Positions 1 to 12,155 of a DNA stretch of 64,000 bases are shown here, piece after piece. Position numbers and translations under genes: made by a program. Origin of the DNA: Crossaster papposus (taxonomy: Eukaryota > Echinodermata > Asteroidea > Velatida > Solasteridae); NCBI GenBank assembly GCA_037893245.1, contig JBAIAA010000026.1:124001-188000 (forward strand), in the 5' to 3' direction. Positions within the stretch are counted from its first letter, which is position 1. The number at the start of each line of letters is the position of its first letter. The notes beneath the pieces were generated by a model, which was given only the letters and a program-made list of their open reading frames with translations, was not told where the DNA came from and did no database searches.

Positions 1-926
1 TTGAAATAGCCGGGAAAACATTCATTAGTCTAATTCAATGACTTGTTATGGTTGTAGGAACTGTTGTCCTATTTCTAGAACTAAGTCGAAAGCCAGTTAT
101 AGGAATCTAGTTCTTCGTAAATTTGTTACGCCTAAAGTTCAGTATGTTTGGGGTAATATTCTCCAATATATTAATTTAGATTGGTCAATTATTTGGGAAA
201 ATATTCACAAGAATGTTTTGATGGATCCTGATGATAAACATTTTCTTGTTAAGTTAAAACACCGCATTTTGTCGACTAAAGATATCCTCCATAAAATTGG
301 TAAAATTAACCATACGTTTTGCCCGCTTTGCCAAACTGAGCCAGAGTCCCATGAACATTTGTTTATTTTCTGTATTTCGACTTTACAGGCCTGGATTGTT
401 GTAGAATATATTGTAAGAAAGTACACCGGTAACAGTTTTTTTCATTGAAATGACTGTAACAGAATCCTTGGTTATAAGTTGAAGTCAGTTGAAGGTATAT
501 TGTTAAAATGCTGAGACAAATATGGATTATACGGTGCAAAATGGCTTTTGATAATTACACACTAGCTTCGGATGTTGACATTATTTTACAGTTTAAACAA
601 AGCTTGAAGCGGTTCCTCTTTTTTGAAAAGAGTAGAATGAATTTGGAGTCTTTTAAATTGTGCTATGCACAAAACGTTGCTTTATGTTGTATTGATGATG
701 CTGAACATCGTTTTGATGATTAACTTCCACTCTAGTATTTCAACATTAAGTTATTGTTCTTTTTTAGTTTTTACTTGTAAATAATTCAGTGTTATTTTCC
801 TGCAATGCAATTTATAGAATGTCAATTTTGTGTAATGTTTCCTGTTTTTGTATGTGATATTTGATTTGAGTTGATTTAATTGATTTGACGATGATGAAAT
901 AAACGGAGTCCTGAACTCCACATAGA
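1..926 (+). pseudogene. 3' end of a LINE retrotransposon (L1/Tx1-type ORF2 C-terminus)
   Basis: Translation of about 38-448 gives the C-terminal zinc-binding region of a LINE reverse transcriptase (zf-RVT type): a tryptophan-rich stretch, then CPLC, seven residues, and HEHLFIFC. The reading continues at 508-723 in another frame (MLRQIWIIRCKMAF, ending EHRFDD), so a stop near 448 and a frameshift separate the two blocks and the copy is dead. An AT-rich 3' UTR follows and then an A-rich tail. The element begins outside the window. It is in sense orientation on the plus strand, antisense to the host gene whose exon lies at 1239-1395, so it is an intronic insertion. Assignment to L1/Tx1 rather than another LINE clade rests on the style of the zinc motif only. 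Confidence 0.75.
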
Positions 927-1145
927 AAAAAAATAAAAAAAAAATAAAAAAAATACAGAAAAAAATAAAAAATAAATAAAAAATAAATAAATACAGAAAT
1001 AAAAAAATAAAAATAAAAAATAAATAAAATAAAAAATAAATAAATAAATAAATAAAATAATAATAAATAAAATAATAATAATAATATAATAATAATAATA
1101 ATAAATAAAAACAATAAAAAATAAATAAACATTAAATCAGTCAAT
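927..1145. repeat. A-rich simple repeat, LINE tail
   Basis: About 220 bp made almost only of A and T in runs such as AAATAAATAA and AATAATAATA. It begins right after the LINE 3' UTR and is best read as the expanded poly(A) tail of that insertion. A long minus-strand reading frame here is low-complexity Phe/Leu/Tyr and is not a gene. The tail ends less than 100 bp from a host splice donor. Confidence 0.85.
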
Positions 1146-1238
1146 AAATAAAAGGAGCAATTTCGTAAAGTAGAAAATGCTCCTTGTAAATGTCAAGGGG
1201 AAATATTTCAAGTGCAACGTGGCAAGAGACAACATTAC

Positions 1239-1395
1239 CCATTTGTAGAGTCCACGGCAATCGCTTCGGGTTTATTAACATCAAAGACAGTGGCGCGGTT
1301 TTGTCCATCCATGGTAGCTCGCTCAATCAGACCACTTTGATAGCTAGTCCAATACATCACACGGTTATCAACATCAAGGCTAAGACCATATGATA
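1239..1395 (-). CDS. LDL-receptor class B (YWTD) exon of MAM/LDLR host gene
   Basis: This is the most 3' visible exon of a minus-strand host gene. The translation contains YGLSLDVDNRVMYWTSYQSG, then LIERATMDGQNRATVF and KPEAIAVDSTNG. That is a canonical YWTD beta-propeller blade: the YWT core, the IERATMDG strand and the P-x-x-IAVD strand. A plausible acceptor (TTTTTAG) precedes it at 1396-1402. The entry codon joins in frame to the exon at 10665-10889 (G plus TA makes valine). A GTAATG donor lies at 1238, leaving phase 2. YWTD propellers are extracellular ligand-binding modules. The gene continues off the left edge, past the LINE insertion. Confidence 0.85.
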
Positions 1396-1479
1396 CTAAA
1401 AACAAATCACATTATGTTAGTATGGGATACACTACCGTCCACAGTAAATTACCTCATAAAATGTAGTGAACAAAATCAC

Positions 1480-1775
1480 TCTCCAAAAAAAGTGAGTCTC
1501 TAATAAAACCACTCCAAACAGAGTGAAATTGGGTTTACAGAGTGAAGACTACTCCCAACAGAATGAAAACCACTCTAAAAGAGTAAAATTGTCACTCTGA
1601 CTTTTGAGGAGCCATAATTATGAGGAAAAAAACCTCGACCCATATCAGCTGTACCTCATAATGGGCTGCTATGGTTCATCAAAAGAGCGTAAATCGTACA
1701 GCCTGTAGTGGTTTTATAAGATAATCACTCTTTTTGAGAGTGAGTTTTCCATTTTTTACATTTTAGAGAGTAATA
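1480..1775. repeat. ACTC/GAGT-rich direct and inverted short repeats
   Basis: Short motifs of the form CACTC(N)GAGTG recur about every 20-30 bp, for example ACTCCAAACAGAGTGAAA and ACTCTAAAAGAGTAAAA. They form many small hairpins. This may be a MITE with subterminal repeats, but I could not fix its ends. No gene is seen between 1396 and 2762. Confidence 0.4.
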
Positions 1776-1882
1776 AATGTGGACGTCATCAAAGTTTATA
1801 ATTGTATGTTTTCAATAGTACAAAACAAGTATCTTTCACGTCTATATGCAGTTGATAGTTGATAGCTGTCACTCACCGAACC

Positions 1883-2213
1883 CAGGCCCGTACGCAGGGG
1901 GGGGGGGGGGGGGGGTGCGACGGGTGCGTACGCACCCCCCCAAATTACTAAAAGGTCCACATTTTCCGGATAAATAATGGCATTTTGATGTAGAAATAAC
2001 TGTACTACAGGCACACGAAAAATTTTGGTCCCATTTGTGGTCCCATCAGTACAAATTCGCCCCCCAAATTACCAAAAGGTCCACATTTTCCGGGGTAAAT
2101 AATGGTATTTTGATGTAAAAATAACGATACTGGCCAGAAAACCTTTGGTTTCATTTTTGGTCCCATCAGTACAAATTCGCACCCCCCCATAAAAAATCCT
2201 GCGTACGGGCCTG
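1883..2213. mobile_element. MITE with CAGGCCCGTACGCAGG terminal inverted repeats (hAT-like)
   Basis: The left end reads CAGGCCCGTACGCAGG and the right end is its reverse complement, CCTGCGTACGGGCCTG. Between them are a poly-G run (about 1898-1916) and two diverged tandem copies of a unit of about 125 bp beginning CCAAATTACYAAAAGGTCC. If each end is extended by one base, the flanking 8-mers (CACCGAAC and AACCGCAC) agree at 6 of 8 positions. Together with the CAG start this suggests a hAT-type non-autonomous element. No transposase is present. Confidence 0.7.
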
Positions 2214-2351
2214 GAACCGCACCATTTTAGAATATCCGACGATCTACCCATATTTTGGTTATTAAAATCGGTAATCGGTAAGGAGTTCAGTCGGAGTATG
2301 AGCCGATCCAGTTGGTTGTATACTTAGAGAAGAATATGACAAATTATGCGG

Positions 2352-2738
2352 TTAAGGCTGTTTAAAAATGTTTTGGTGTCTTGCTTGGGGAAAGATTAAA
2401 AGAGGGTTAAGGCCCTGGCTACCTATTTCGATGGCAGCAAGATTGCCACCAATGGCGCGTGTGCCTTCTAGATCACAATATAATGAGTGGTCGGATTTAC
2501 CAGCTAACGTGTCATCAAACAGTGCACATATATCTCTTAGGACATTAGGCCTACAAAAAAGGTAGTTTGTCTCTGATTGGGTCAATGTTCCAGAATCGAT
2601 GCGACGACGCGTTTTATTTGTTTTGTGGGTTTTGTTTCTCTTCAAAGTTGGATTGTACAGACAAGATGAGTAGTGTTTTGCTTTCTGTGTGTCACTTAGT
2701 TGTTCTGTGAGGGTAAACACCGGTTCGTGATGATCCAA
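2352..2738 (-). other. Unrecognised open frame, exon-like, uncertain
   Basis: A 128-codon minus-strand frame. Its middle part follows a possible acceptor (TTTTTGTAG) and reads RPNVLRDICALFDDT and then SDHSLYCDLEGTRAIGG. The second part loosely resembles a degenerate YWTD blade, but the entry phase does not match the flanking exons of the MAM/LDLR gene, so I do not include it there. It could be a decayed exon or chance. Confidence 0.2.
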
Positions 2739-2762
2739 TCATCACAGTTACCCTCGACTTAG

Positions 2763-4062
2763 CGTGCTTACCGTCTAGCAAAAAGCTCTCGCCACTGGAT
2801 ATAGCCCCATCGCACACAGATTCGTATACACAAAGAAGAGTTACCGAGCCGTCACATGACACGATACCGAACGGTTTTAGAGTTTTTACTCTGCAAAAAA
2901 ACGCACCGCACACCAAATATGTCACGCATTTCACGCTGTCATGTGTGTCTAACCAAAACGCAGTTGCTCAGATCATGTTAACGTACGTCCGGCCCCGCGA
3001 TCAGCTGAAAACAACCTCGTCCCATTGTCTAACTATCGTTTGTAAACACCATTGCGTCCTGTTTTATCACACTGGAACGAGGTTGATATGACCTATTTCG
3101 GCCGTTTCCAAACCCCGGATTCGTTTCGTCTCGGGCTTCATTCGTGTAGTTTGGCAATGGGAATGGACGCACAGACAAAGCCCAAAACTGTTTGCTATTT
3201 GACCTATTTTGATGCAGTTCAGCAGTGTTGTAGCATGTTGTCATTGGTTGCAGCAACCGCTGATTTTTAATTTGTTTCACCACAATGTTTGGGTAAAAAA
3301 AGGTTGACGCGCATGGTTTAAATCGATGCGCGCGCCGACCAGAACCAGAAGACTGTTTTTGTTGGCCTTATTGTGACGATATGTATAACGATCCTGTTGG
3401 CGTATAACTAGACAGAAGTTGAGTACGTGCAAGAGGGTTTACTTGGAAGAACAAAGATAACTGTTGTCGTTGGTTGACTTTCCCCACAAACACAGATTAG
3501 AGTTAACTAGTAAGGTATCGATGATTGAAATTAGGCCCAAGCGAAGTGCTTTCCTGGGGAGATTGTACACAATAAATTCCTAGGTAATGTTTGTATATAA
3601 CGACTTTTGGAAAGGTATTATACCCCTAGAGTTGGAAAATAATTATTTGATAGCAATGCAGCGGTGGCAGCTTTTTGGGTGTTATCACCTTTTTTTTCTC
3701 AAAATAGCGGCAACAAATGTTACCCCATATAAGTGGCCATATCCAGACTCACAGAGCAGTTAGGACAGTTATTTTGGTGTGCATGAATAGGTCTGTTGGG
3801 TCAAAGAATTTATTTCTGTCATTTCATTTTGTATTTCAAAGATGGCTGCCAAAATCGCCACATATAAGAAGCCATATTTAAACGCTAGGGCAGTTAGAGT
3901 ATTGATTTGGGTGTTTATGATGGCCACTAAAAAATTTAAACTCTGGTTATATGCACGATGTGTAATAGTTCAGGACGAATCTAAGAATCACAGTCGTTTT
4001 TAATCTGATCGTCATCCCTCTCTGCATTCTCGTCTGCGCTGTCATCGTCGTCTGAAATAGAT
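2763..4062. repeat. Tandem duplication, copy 1 of a 1300-bp unit
   Basis: This 1300-bp block matches 4156-5455 at a constant offset of 1393 bp, with only a handful of substitutions (about 99% identical by eye) and no net indel. A 93-bp segment separates the copies. On the minus strand each copy keeps an open exon-like block (about 2770-2893) with VKTLKPFGIVSCDGSVTLL at its start, FLLDG at its end and a GTAAGCAC donor. Each also has a short acidic frame ending in a stop near its high-coordinate end. I do not recognise the protein. Part of the unit (about 3600-3950) also occurs, diverged and inverted, at about 10120-10440, so it contains an older interspersed repeat. Confidence 0.85.
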
Positions 4063-4155
4063 TAGCGTAAATCTTCCAGCAAATAATTAATATTCTAAGC
4101 GTAAATTGTCATTTTATGTCTACCTGGTACTTAAAAAAAAATAGTTTTGATTTAC

Positions 4156-5455
4156 CGTGCTTACCGTCTAGCAAAAAGCTCTCGCCACTGGATATAGCCC
4201 CATCGCACACAGATTCGTATACACAAAGAAGAGTTACCGAGCCGTCACATGACACGATACCGAACGGTTTTAGAGTTTTTACTCTGCAAAAAAACGCACC
4301 GCACACCAAAAATGTCACGCATTTCACGCTGTCATGTGTGTCTAACCAAAACGCAGTTGCTCAGATCATGTTAACGTACGTCCGGCCCCGCGATCAGCTG
4401 AAAACAACCTCGTCCCATTGTCTAACTATCGTTTGTAAACACCATTGCGTCCTGTTTTATCACACTGGAACGAGGTTGATATGACCTATTTCGGCCGTTT
4501 CCAAACCCCGGATTCGTTTCGTCTCGGGCTTCATTCGTGTAGTTTGGCAATGGGAATGGACGCACAGACAAAGCCCAAAACTGTTTGCCATTTGACCTAT
4601 TTTGATGCAGTTCAGCAGTGTTGTAGCATGTTGTCATTGGTTGCAGCAACCGCTGATTTTTAATTTGTTTCACCACAATGTTTGGGTAAAAAAAGGTTGA
4701 CGCGCATGGTTTAAATCGATGCGCGCGCCGACCAGAACCAGAAGACTGTTTTTGTTGGCCTTATTGTGACGATATGTATAACGATCCTGTTGGCGTATAA
4801 CTAGACAGAAGTCGAGTACGTGCAAGAGGGTTTACTTGGAAGAACAAAGATAACTGTTGTCGTTGGTTGACTTTCCCCACAAACACAGATTAGAGTTAAC
4901 TAGTAAGGTATCGATGATTGAAATTAGGCCAAAGCGAAGTGCTTTCCTGGGGAGATTGTACACAATAAATTCCTAGGTAATGTTTGTATATAACGACTTT
5001 TGGAAAGGTATTATACCCCTAGAGTTGGAAAATAATTATTTGATAGCAATGCAGCGGTGGCAGCTTTTTGGGTGTTATCACCTTTTTTTTCTCAAAATAG
5101 CGGCAACAAATGTTACCCCATATAAGTGGCCATATCCAGACTCACAGAGCAGTTAGGACAGTTATTTTGGTGTGCATGAATAGGTCTGTTGGGTCAAAGA
5201 ATTTATTTCTTTCATTTCATTTTGTATTTCAAAGGTGGCTGCCAAAATCGCCACATATAAGAAGCCATATTTAAACGCTAGGGCAGTTAGAGTATTGATT
5301 TGGGTGTTTATGATGGCCACTAAAAAATTTTAACTCTGGTTATATGCACGATGTGTAATAGTTCAGGACGAATCTAAGAATCACAGTCGTTTTTAATCTG
5401 ATCGTCATCCCTCTCTGCATTCTCGTCTGCGCTGTCATCGTCGTCTGAAATAGAT
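4156..5455. repeat. Tandem duplication, copy 2 of the 1300-bp unit
   Basis: Second copy, co-linear with 2763-4062. The exon-like minus-strand frame is preserved here too (about 4163-4286) and is followed by the same splice-donor context. The near identity and absence of net indels indicate a young duplication or an assembly artefact. Beyond copy 2 the minus strand (5340-5567) stays open but is unrecognised. Confidence 0.85.
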
Positions 5456-8400
5456 GACCGGTTCTCGCAGTCACGTAGTCTGCATGTATCAGTGCACTTG
5501 AGTCCATTCGTAAGTCACTCACAATTTGATAGAACACATTTCCTTGGACATTTGCAGGTCGGTCCAAGACGGCTTAAGGTGCTGTATTTATTTATTTATT
5601 TATAAATTATTAGGTAGCCCATTCAGTAGAGCCCACTGTTCTCCATGTGGTCCAGTGATGAAGACAATGTAAAGAAACTACAGTTTCAGTTGAATGGCTT
5701 GCCATCCATCCAGTCTTCTACCAAGTTACCAACTGTTCAGCTCAGTCTTCCATTTCAATCTTCCACCAGTATATGCGAAAAAGCCGTCTTTCTGTTCTGT
5801 TTTGTTCTCTTCTTTTTTTCTTTTTTTTTCGTCATTTTGCGGAAAGGCCTTTTTGGTTGTTCTCGTGGGGTTTTGCCAAAAAAAATACTTTGTTTCTGTT
5901 CTGTTTTTGTTTTGTTCTTTTTTTTGGTCTTGTTCCGGGCCACAAATGCTATAGACTTTGTACACGTTTCATTCCGTGCGGCACTTTTGCCATTAAACAG
6001 ACAGGAATTGTAATGTAACTTTGCATATACATGTACCTAGAAATCATACTGAACTGGTGCATATTACTCGGATATCATGACGACTTCATCACGTAACATG
6101 TGACGTCATCTTAAATGTGCAATAGGTTTAATCTTTAAAGATTAATAACAAATCAACCGTTAAAGACCGTCACTTGATGTTTCTTGGAATTGCTCAAATA
6201 ATAAAGGATCTTCATTATATCTCGTGTGCATAAAATCACGTGACTCTTCCCTTCGGTCCAAACCAGAAGTGCCTTAGAAGTGGAAAATGATGCAAACTTA
6301 CTTTATAATGTGTGCACTACATTGTATTGAGCGTACTGACATCGTACATGTGAAACACGACGAGTCATCGAATTGACTGGTGCCGCTTGCGGCAGGTAGG
6401 TAAACGTGCCTTCGGCAACCAGAACTAACATGAATTATACATTGTATTGAGGAAAAAGGGGAATTTCCCACTCCTGATATCGTACGTACATGTGCTGTAT
6501 ATTGTGCTCACATAAGGGAATTCCCCAGGAATGCTCACCAAAAGAGGGCGATACATTAAGTTTAACGGTGATGGACGAAGCAGTACACAGTACAAAATGC
6601 TTTTTTGTCTTACAAGCTGGAAGTCATGGACGGCAAAATGCTTTTACCAAGGAGATTCCAAATAAATTATCAATACAAATAGGCAACTAGCAACTTAACT
6701 TCTACTAATAACGTTCGTCGCCATGCTCTCAACTTTTCAGAGGTTATTTGGCGGGAGCCACCTTTCCAGGATCCATTATACTGTTCGAGTTACATCGCAA
6801 TGTAGCATAAAACACCATTCCAGGCACATTACTTGAATTCTTTACGCTTATTTAAAGTACCGGTAATACACAAAATGGCAGTCTTTCTAAACGATTGAAA
6901 TTCACAACATTCAAAAATCGTTAGGGTGCTATACTGAATGTGTAGCCTGTTTATTTGTATGTGGTTGAACCGTAATTGTAAACTGCATGCATGGTCGCTC
7001 GATGACTACCGATTCGTAGGGTTGCAAAGCGAATTTAAAAAAACAACTTGTTTATAATAATTTCTTGCAACTTTGTCGAACAGTAGTGTATGGGTCATAC
7101 TGCAATGGTCTTAAAAACAAACAAGTCCCTGTGAAATGTATTTCTTCCCATCAAACCGAACATGATAGCCCAACACTATGTGTTTGTTCCTACAACTCTA
7201 ATTTTACGTGGTTTTGTTTGTTTACCTCATTACTTATTTTGCTTCCTTTGTTATATTTTTACAGGTTATATAAGCTTGATTCCATTAATATTTGCAGCTA
7301 TTTACGGAGTGCTTTGTTGGTTGGAAATTTAAGATATAAGTTTCAAAAATCAAGTGACCTTTCTTTCCGGTCCAAACCGGAAGTGGCTTTTAATTTGAAA
7401 GTGACAAATAATTTGAACTTACTTTCAACGATGTTGGTCCCTGGCTAGATAGTGCTTTAAAAAAATACCGGTGACGTCATACAATGTTATAGCGCCCTCT
7501 AGCGGCAGGTTGAAAATGGTAAAAATTAATAATCAGTTAATCGGAATAATTAATATAAAATCATCTTTAAGAGATCTGGTTTTTATTTGACGGGAATTGA
7601 TAGAATAATCCAGATTCTTCATTATTTCATATTACATTTAAGATGACCTGACCTTTTTTTCCGTTCCAAACTGGAAGTGCCTTTTAATTTGAAAGTGGAA
7701 AATGATGTTAACTAACTCTCAACGATGTTAGTCTCTGGCTAGGCAGGTAAGTTACACAAAAGTTACCGGTGACTTTTTAACATGTTACAGCGCCCTCTAG
7801 CGGCAGGTTAAACAATGTTTAAAATCAATAATCAGTTGATTCGTGTGGAAAGGTTTGCTGAAATCAGTTTATAATTGATGTATATAATTAGCTTCCGGCT
7901 ACGAACAAGTTGAGGGAGATATTGATGACGTCACCAGACCGAACGTTATAATGAAAAGACCTTTAAATTGCTTTAAAAAAACAACCGCGAGATATAATCC
8001 AGATTTTGGTGATTTATTTGTTAACGAATATAAATGTAATGCTACGTTCGAACATAATCTTGGTGGGTGGCAAGATATTGCCCCTGAAACGCGAAATTCG
8101 AAAAGACGTCGCCATGACGTCATTGGGCTTTTGTAATGAATGTTTAATTTGTTCAAATTTCATTCTTCTTCGACTCTTTACATTTCACCTGTTCTTTAAT
8201 CCTATTTACTCCAAAGTTGTTAATTGACAAATGTGGTCATAATGACATTATCATAGAGCATGCAACGTCATCTCAAAGATGTATATTTTAAGGTTCTATA
8301 TCTAGAGAACTGTAAGCCCGATTGGGTTTAATCTTGGCATGTGGGATGTATTTTAGATGGACATTGAAGTGACGTCATGATGACGTCGTCATACGATTAT

Positions 8401-8580
8401 AATTTATAGGAATTATTATAATTATGACCTTTAAGCCATATCTCAGTAACGGAACATATGCTAAAATCAAAATTATTTTTGTATTAGGTTTATGTGATAT
8501 TATGAAAACAATTTAAACGCAGAAAGGCCCTATGCTCTGATCATCGAACAGACATAGTTCTAGTTCATAGTTCTAGTTTA
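5456..8580. other. Non-genic stretch with diverged interspersed repeats
   Basis: I see no convincing gene. A T-rich tract lies at about 5800-5930. Several diverged units share the block 'TTCCGGTCCAAACCGGAAGTG' in shorter or mutated form, followed by a TTTAATTTGAAAGTG-type block. They occur near 6240-6310, 7350-7530 and 7640-7820, and the last two both carry AGCGCCCTCTAGCGGCAGGT. A segment at about 5938-6160 recurs at about 8581-8790 with the same orientation (both contain CACAAATGCTATAGACTTTG). The region is old interspersed repeat DNA; I could not define element ends. Confidence 0.55.
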
Positions 8581-8900
8581 TAGGCCACAAATGCTATAGA
8601 CTTTGTAACGTTTTATTCTGTACGGTACTTTTGCCATTAAACAGACTTGAATCCAAATGAAACTTGCACACACTCGAAACCTCATACTGAACTCGTGCAT
8701 ATTACTCGGATGCCACGATGACGCCATCACGTGACATGTGACGTTATCTTAAAGGTGCAATATAATTGTATAATCTTTGAAAATCAATACAAAATCAACC
8801 GCGATGCGGTTCACAGCTAAGCATGGGCTGACTCTCTGTCTCTTTCCACATTGGGCCGGCGATTTGTTTTCTTCTCCTAAACGACATTCGAGATGGTGTG

Positions 8901-9376
8901 AGTTTTTGCCAACGACGAATTGCGTTTGATCGATCGTGTACGTCCATACGTCCCGTAATCTGTTTATGCATTGATCCCGCTAATGACACGATTATGCTCC
9001 CTCGCTCACGCATATGCCTTTGCAAATTGCTTTCTACCGGTTTAACTTTTTTTCTTATTTCCCCGCAGGCTTTCCTAGGGAGCCAATCAGCGACCACAGA
9101 ATTGCGATTATCAACACGTACTACGCACACGCACGAAAATGGTTTGTGAAGCAGCGTTAATTACATAGGCAAGGCAGGCTAGCGCGACCATTGAATGGTA
9201 GTTGACTGCATGAAGATGAATATATTCGAATGGTCTAAATAGCATGAAAAGGTCACGCCCCATAGCAATTTAGCATAGCATAGTAAAGACCATTGCGTGG
9301 TTGAGGGAGCTTATGGCAATATAAATCGTGTCATTAGCGGGCGCACTGTCGAATGCAGTGGTCTTTGGCAAAAACT
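8901..9376. mobile_element. MITE, AGTTTTTGCCAA family, copy 1
   Basis: The ends read AGTTTTTGCCAA and TTGGCAAAAACT, with inner matching blocks around GCTAATGACACGAT / ATCGTGTCATTAGC. The interior, with AGCCAATCAGCG and TTGAATGGTAGTTGACTGC, recurs at 53994-54723 (inverted and interrupted by a SINE) and at 59165-59536. This is a non-autonomous element with long imperfect inverted repeats and no coding capacity. Confidence 0.65.
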
Positions 9377-10119
9377 AGTAAAATATACCTCACATACGGA
9401 CAGTGGACATTCCTTTTTCTTCGTGTAGTTAAAAAACGTTGACTAAATACTCATTTTTCTCGCTTCCCTCAAACAATCTTAACCTCCAATTTCGATTATG
9501 GGCCTCTTAGCTGATCTTCTTACCTTTTCTATATATCCCTAACCCGTTTTTCCTCTAAAGCTCTTTTTCAGAGACGGCAAAACGGACTGTGGACCTATCC
9601 AAGTCCACAAACCGTAACCTCTTCCCGCATTCTGTGGGATTCAATTATTGTTCGGAGGTTCACAGTGCGTATCTAAGACTAACTCACAATTACACACACC
9701 CATGTATGAACCGGCAATCGTGGATGGGGCAATGTCCGACCGTTTTACCTATTTTGTTATTTGGATGATCGCATGGGATTTGTACACGATTTGAGATCGT
9801 GGACGTTGTGTCAATCGTGGACCCATTGTTTGCGTCCCAATTCATTTGTCCGACGACCACGATTGCCGGTCAATACAAACGCCTCCGATCAAGGACCTCC
9901 TATTGCCCCTCTTATGTTTGCCTCCCTTAGATTTTGTACATGAATCGGAATCGGAACCTTTTCAAAATAGAGGACCCTATTGTAGTCTATTGTTATACGT
10001 CCCAGGCTGAATTTGTGTATCAGTCCGCCGCTGGATGACGATGAGCTGAAAAATATTACACAAAGTGCATAAAATCAAAGTAAAAAATTGACAGTAGCCA
10101 TGTTGGTGGCCATCTTGGA
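9377..10119. other. No feature recognised
   Basis: This stretch is ordinary-looking AT-rich DNA between two repeats. A 60-codon frame at 9761-9943 has no recognisable motif. I see no exon with supported splice sites. Confidence 0.4.
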
Positions 10120-10440
10120 TTCAAATACAAAAGGATTTGATTCCTCATTCTAGGTAAAGACAGGAAGTCATCAAATCATGAACATAGAAATCACTATTTT
10201 GACTGCCCTGCACAATCTTTGATTTACATGTAAAGCAAGGCTTTAATAATTCCGATAAAGACAGAAATGAAATATTTTACCTCACATACCTAGTCATATA
10301 CACCAAAATAACTGTCCTAACTGCTCTGTGAGCTTTGGATATGGCCACTTATATGAGGTAACAAAGAAATAACACACAAAAAGCTTTCACCGCTGCTATG
10401 CAATCACATATTTTCCAACTCTAGGGGTGTATACCTTGCA
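10120..10440 (-). repeat. Diverged inverted copy of part of the 1300-bp unit
   Basis: The reverse complement matches the segment around 3600-3950: shared blocks include the 'ATAAGTGGCCATATCC' core, 'ACTGCTCTGTGAG' and 'AACTGTCCTAACTG'. Divergence is much greater than between the two tandem copies, so this is an older member of the same dispersed family. Confidence 0.6.
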
Positions 10441-10664
10441 AAAACTTGCTATGAGAATTATTCCTTTCATTTGATACCGGTGACCAACATGTTGGACCGA
10501 GGCTGATGGCTTAGGGTCTGTTTTGGTGATATCATGAACTGTGAGACAGAACCTCAAAAACGGTAGCTTTCTGTAAAATCTGAGTGAAAAGAGTATTAAA
10601 GTGACTGGGGAAAAAGATTCCGGCAAGGAAAATATAAATTTGGCACAATTGAACACGGACTTAC

Positions 10665-10889
10665 CAACGTCATTCAACACAACTTCAAATCCAGTCCCAT
10701 TCAAAAAGGCGCGACTGATGGTTTCGAGGTTAACATCTGCCCAATACACCATATGATCTGCAGGGTCGTAATCAACGTTGTCAACATATGATAACTTTGA
10801 ATTTAACCCAGGGATGCGGGTAAAATTAAAGGAGTCCGTAGATGCAACGTAAATCCCCGCAGGAGTAGGTTGGGCCACCACTACCATGT
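10665..10889 (-). CDS. LDL-receptor class B (YWTD) exon of MAM/LDLR host gene
   Basis: A 225-bp exon, phase 1 on both sides, lies between an acceptor (TTTTTATAG, 10890-10898) and a GTAAGTCC donor starting at 10664. The translation includes AGIYVASTDSFNFTRIPG, then VDNVDYDPADHMVYWADV, then ETISRAFLNGTGFEVVLNDV. The order V(D)YDP, VYWAD, ISRAFLNGTG is the classic YWTD propeller-blade pattern, with YWAD as the core. It follows the MAM module in transcript order and precedes the blade at 1239-1395, giving at least two blades. A complete propeller needs six, so more exons should lie to the left of the window. Confidence 0.88.
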
Positions 10890-11204
10890 CTATAAAAAGG
10901 GAATAAAGAGAAGAAAACAACATGGGTTGTTTCCTGTTTCCAGTCTTCATTATAATCAAGACAAAAGTTTACCATCACAGTGCTTTATAGTTCAGTTAAT
11001 CAAACGATGGTCATATCACACTGACATTGTTTAGTGGAAGCCTTTTCCTACCCAACCACAAAAGCACATATTTTGCATATATATTTGCCTCTCTTTTTTC
11101 AAGGTTGCCCCGACCCAATCTTGAAAACAATTCCTAGTAAATATCCTAAATCTGAAGCATTTACTCCTTCGTATTAATACCAAATGAAGCAAATGCTAAA
11201 ATAG

Positions 11205-11763
11205 GTTTTCCTGGCTATTTTAAAACTTTTTCCACTCAAATTCACCAACTGTTACTTTAAATTTCGGCCGATTTTTTTTTACACGCTATTACCAAACCAA
11301 TCTAGTCATTTACTATTCAATTTCAAACTTCTGTCTCTCTATTTAAACATTGATGGGGGATTAGTTGTCGTTACAGATCACATTTGTTTAAGCTGTTGCC
11401 CATAGGAAGCATTCAGAGATCGAATTCGTCTTTAAGGCGAATTCGATCTCTGAATATAATATATCAACCGATTTCAAACTTATGTTAAAGAAATTAGTAT
11501 GATGTGTGCTTTACTCGAACACACACCAAACTAATTAATTATAACACGAATTTGATCTCTGAATGCTGCCTTTTCGCAACAGCTTAAACGAATTTGATCT
11601 GTAATGACGAATATTCTCGAGACAATATTTTAAAAGAGTGACCAAAATAAAAATGAATGGTAAATGACTAAATATTGGTTTGGTAAAAGCGTGTGAATTG
11701 TTTTCTCGGACAACATTGAATGCAACAGTTAACAAAATGTTTTAAAATAGCCGGAAAAAAACT
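11205..11763. mobile_element. Long palindromic MITE
   Basis: Inverted ends contain GGCTATTTTAAAAC and GTTTTAAAATAGCC. Further paired blocks lie inside: TTTAAGCTGTTGC near 11388 with GCAACAGCTTAAA near 11577. A nearly perfect hairpin at about 11412-11457 has 18-bp arms (ATTCAGAGATCGAATTCG). A half copy occurs at about 52863-53160. No coding sequence is present. Confidence 0.6.
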
Positions 11764-11926
11764 ATATTCTAGCAAAGGCTAAAAATCAAAAAGTAAATAC
11801 TTTGGTTTTAGCAAATGCTTTCTAGTAAAAGCATTTGCTTCGTTTTTATTCATACAGATGCTATTAAATGCTTTAAAAATGGTAGTGTAAGCAAATGCTA
11901 GTTGTTATTAAATACGACCCAATTAA

Positions 11927-12155
11927 AGGTAGTATACACCATTTGCAGATATCGAAATTATTTACTACCGAATTATTAAGAAATATCTTACTCATTTGAA
12001 AGTAAATAATGATTCTAGGCATCCAGCAAAATGATTGCGCTAGATATTCTGTAATTATTCCGAAAAATATAATTTTATAAAAAAAGTTCGGACGACGATC
12101 GCGAAAAACCCCAAAGATAACATAAGAATAACTGCCCAATGCCGGTATCCTACCT
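11927..12155. mobile_element. MITE, TTAA-flanked AGGTAGTATACACC family, internally deleted copy
   Basis: The ends read AGGTAGTATACACCATTTGC and GGTATCCTACCT, each flanked by TTAA (11923-11926 and 12156-12159). It shares the block AATGATTCTAGGCATCCAGC with fuller copies at 51951-52326 and 62828-63154. At 229 bp this copy is shorter than those. Confidence 0.65.

Noticed and set aside
812..1144. 110-codon minus-strand frame rich in Phe, Leu and Tyr
   Set aside because: Translation of an AT-only simple repeat (LINE tail); no codon structure.
2352..2738. Additional YWTD exon of the MAM/LDLR gene
   Set aside because: The resemblance (SLYCDLEGTRAIGG) is weak and the acceptor phase does not fit the flanking exons, which already join in frame.
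5645..6018. Overlapping 60-120-codon frames on both strands
   Set aside because: They arise from a T-rich tract and overlap in several frames without any motif.
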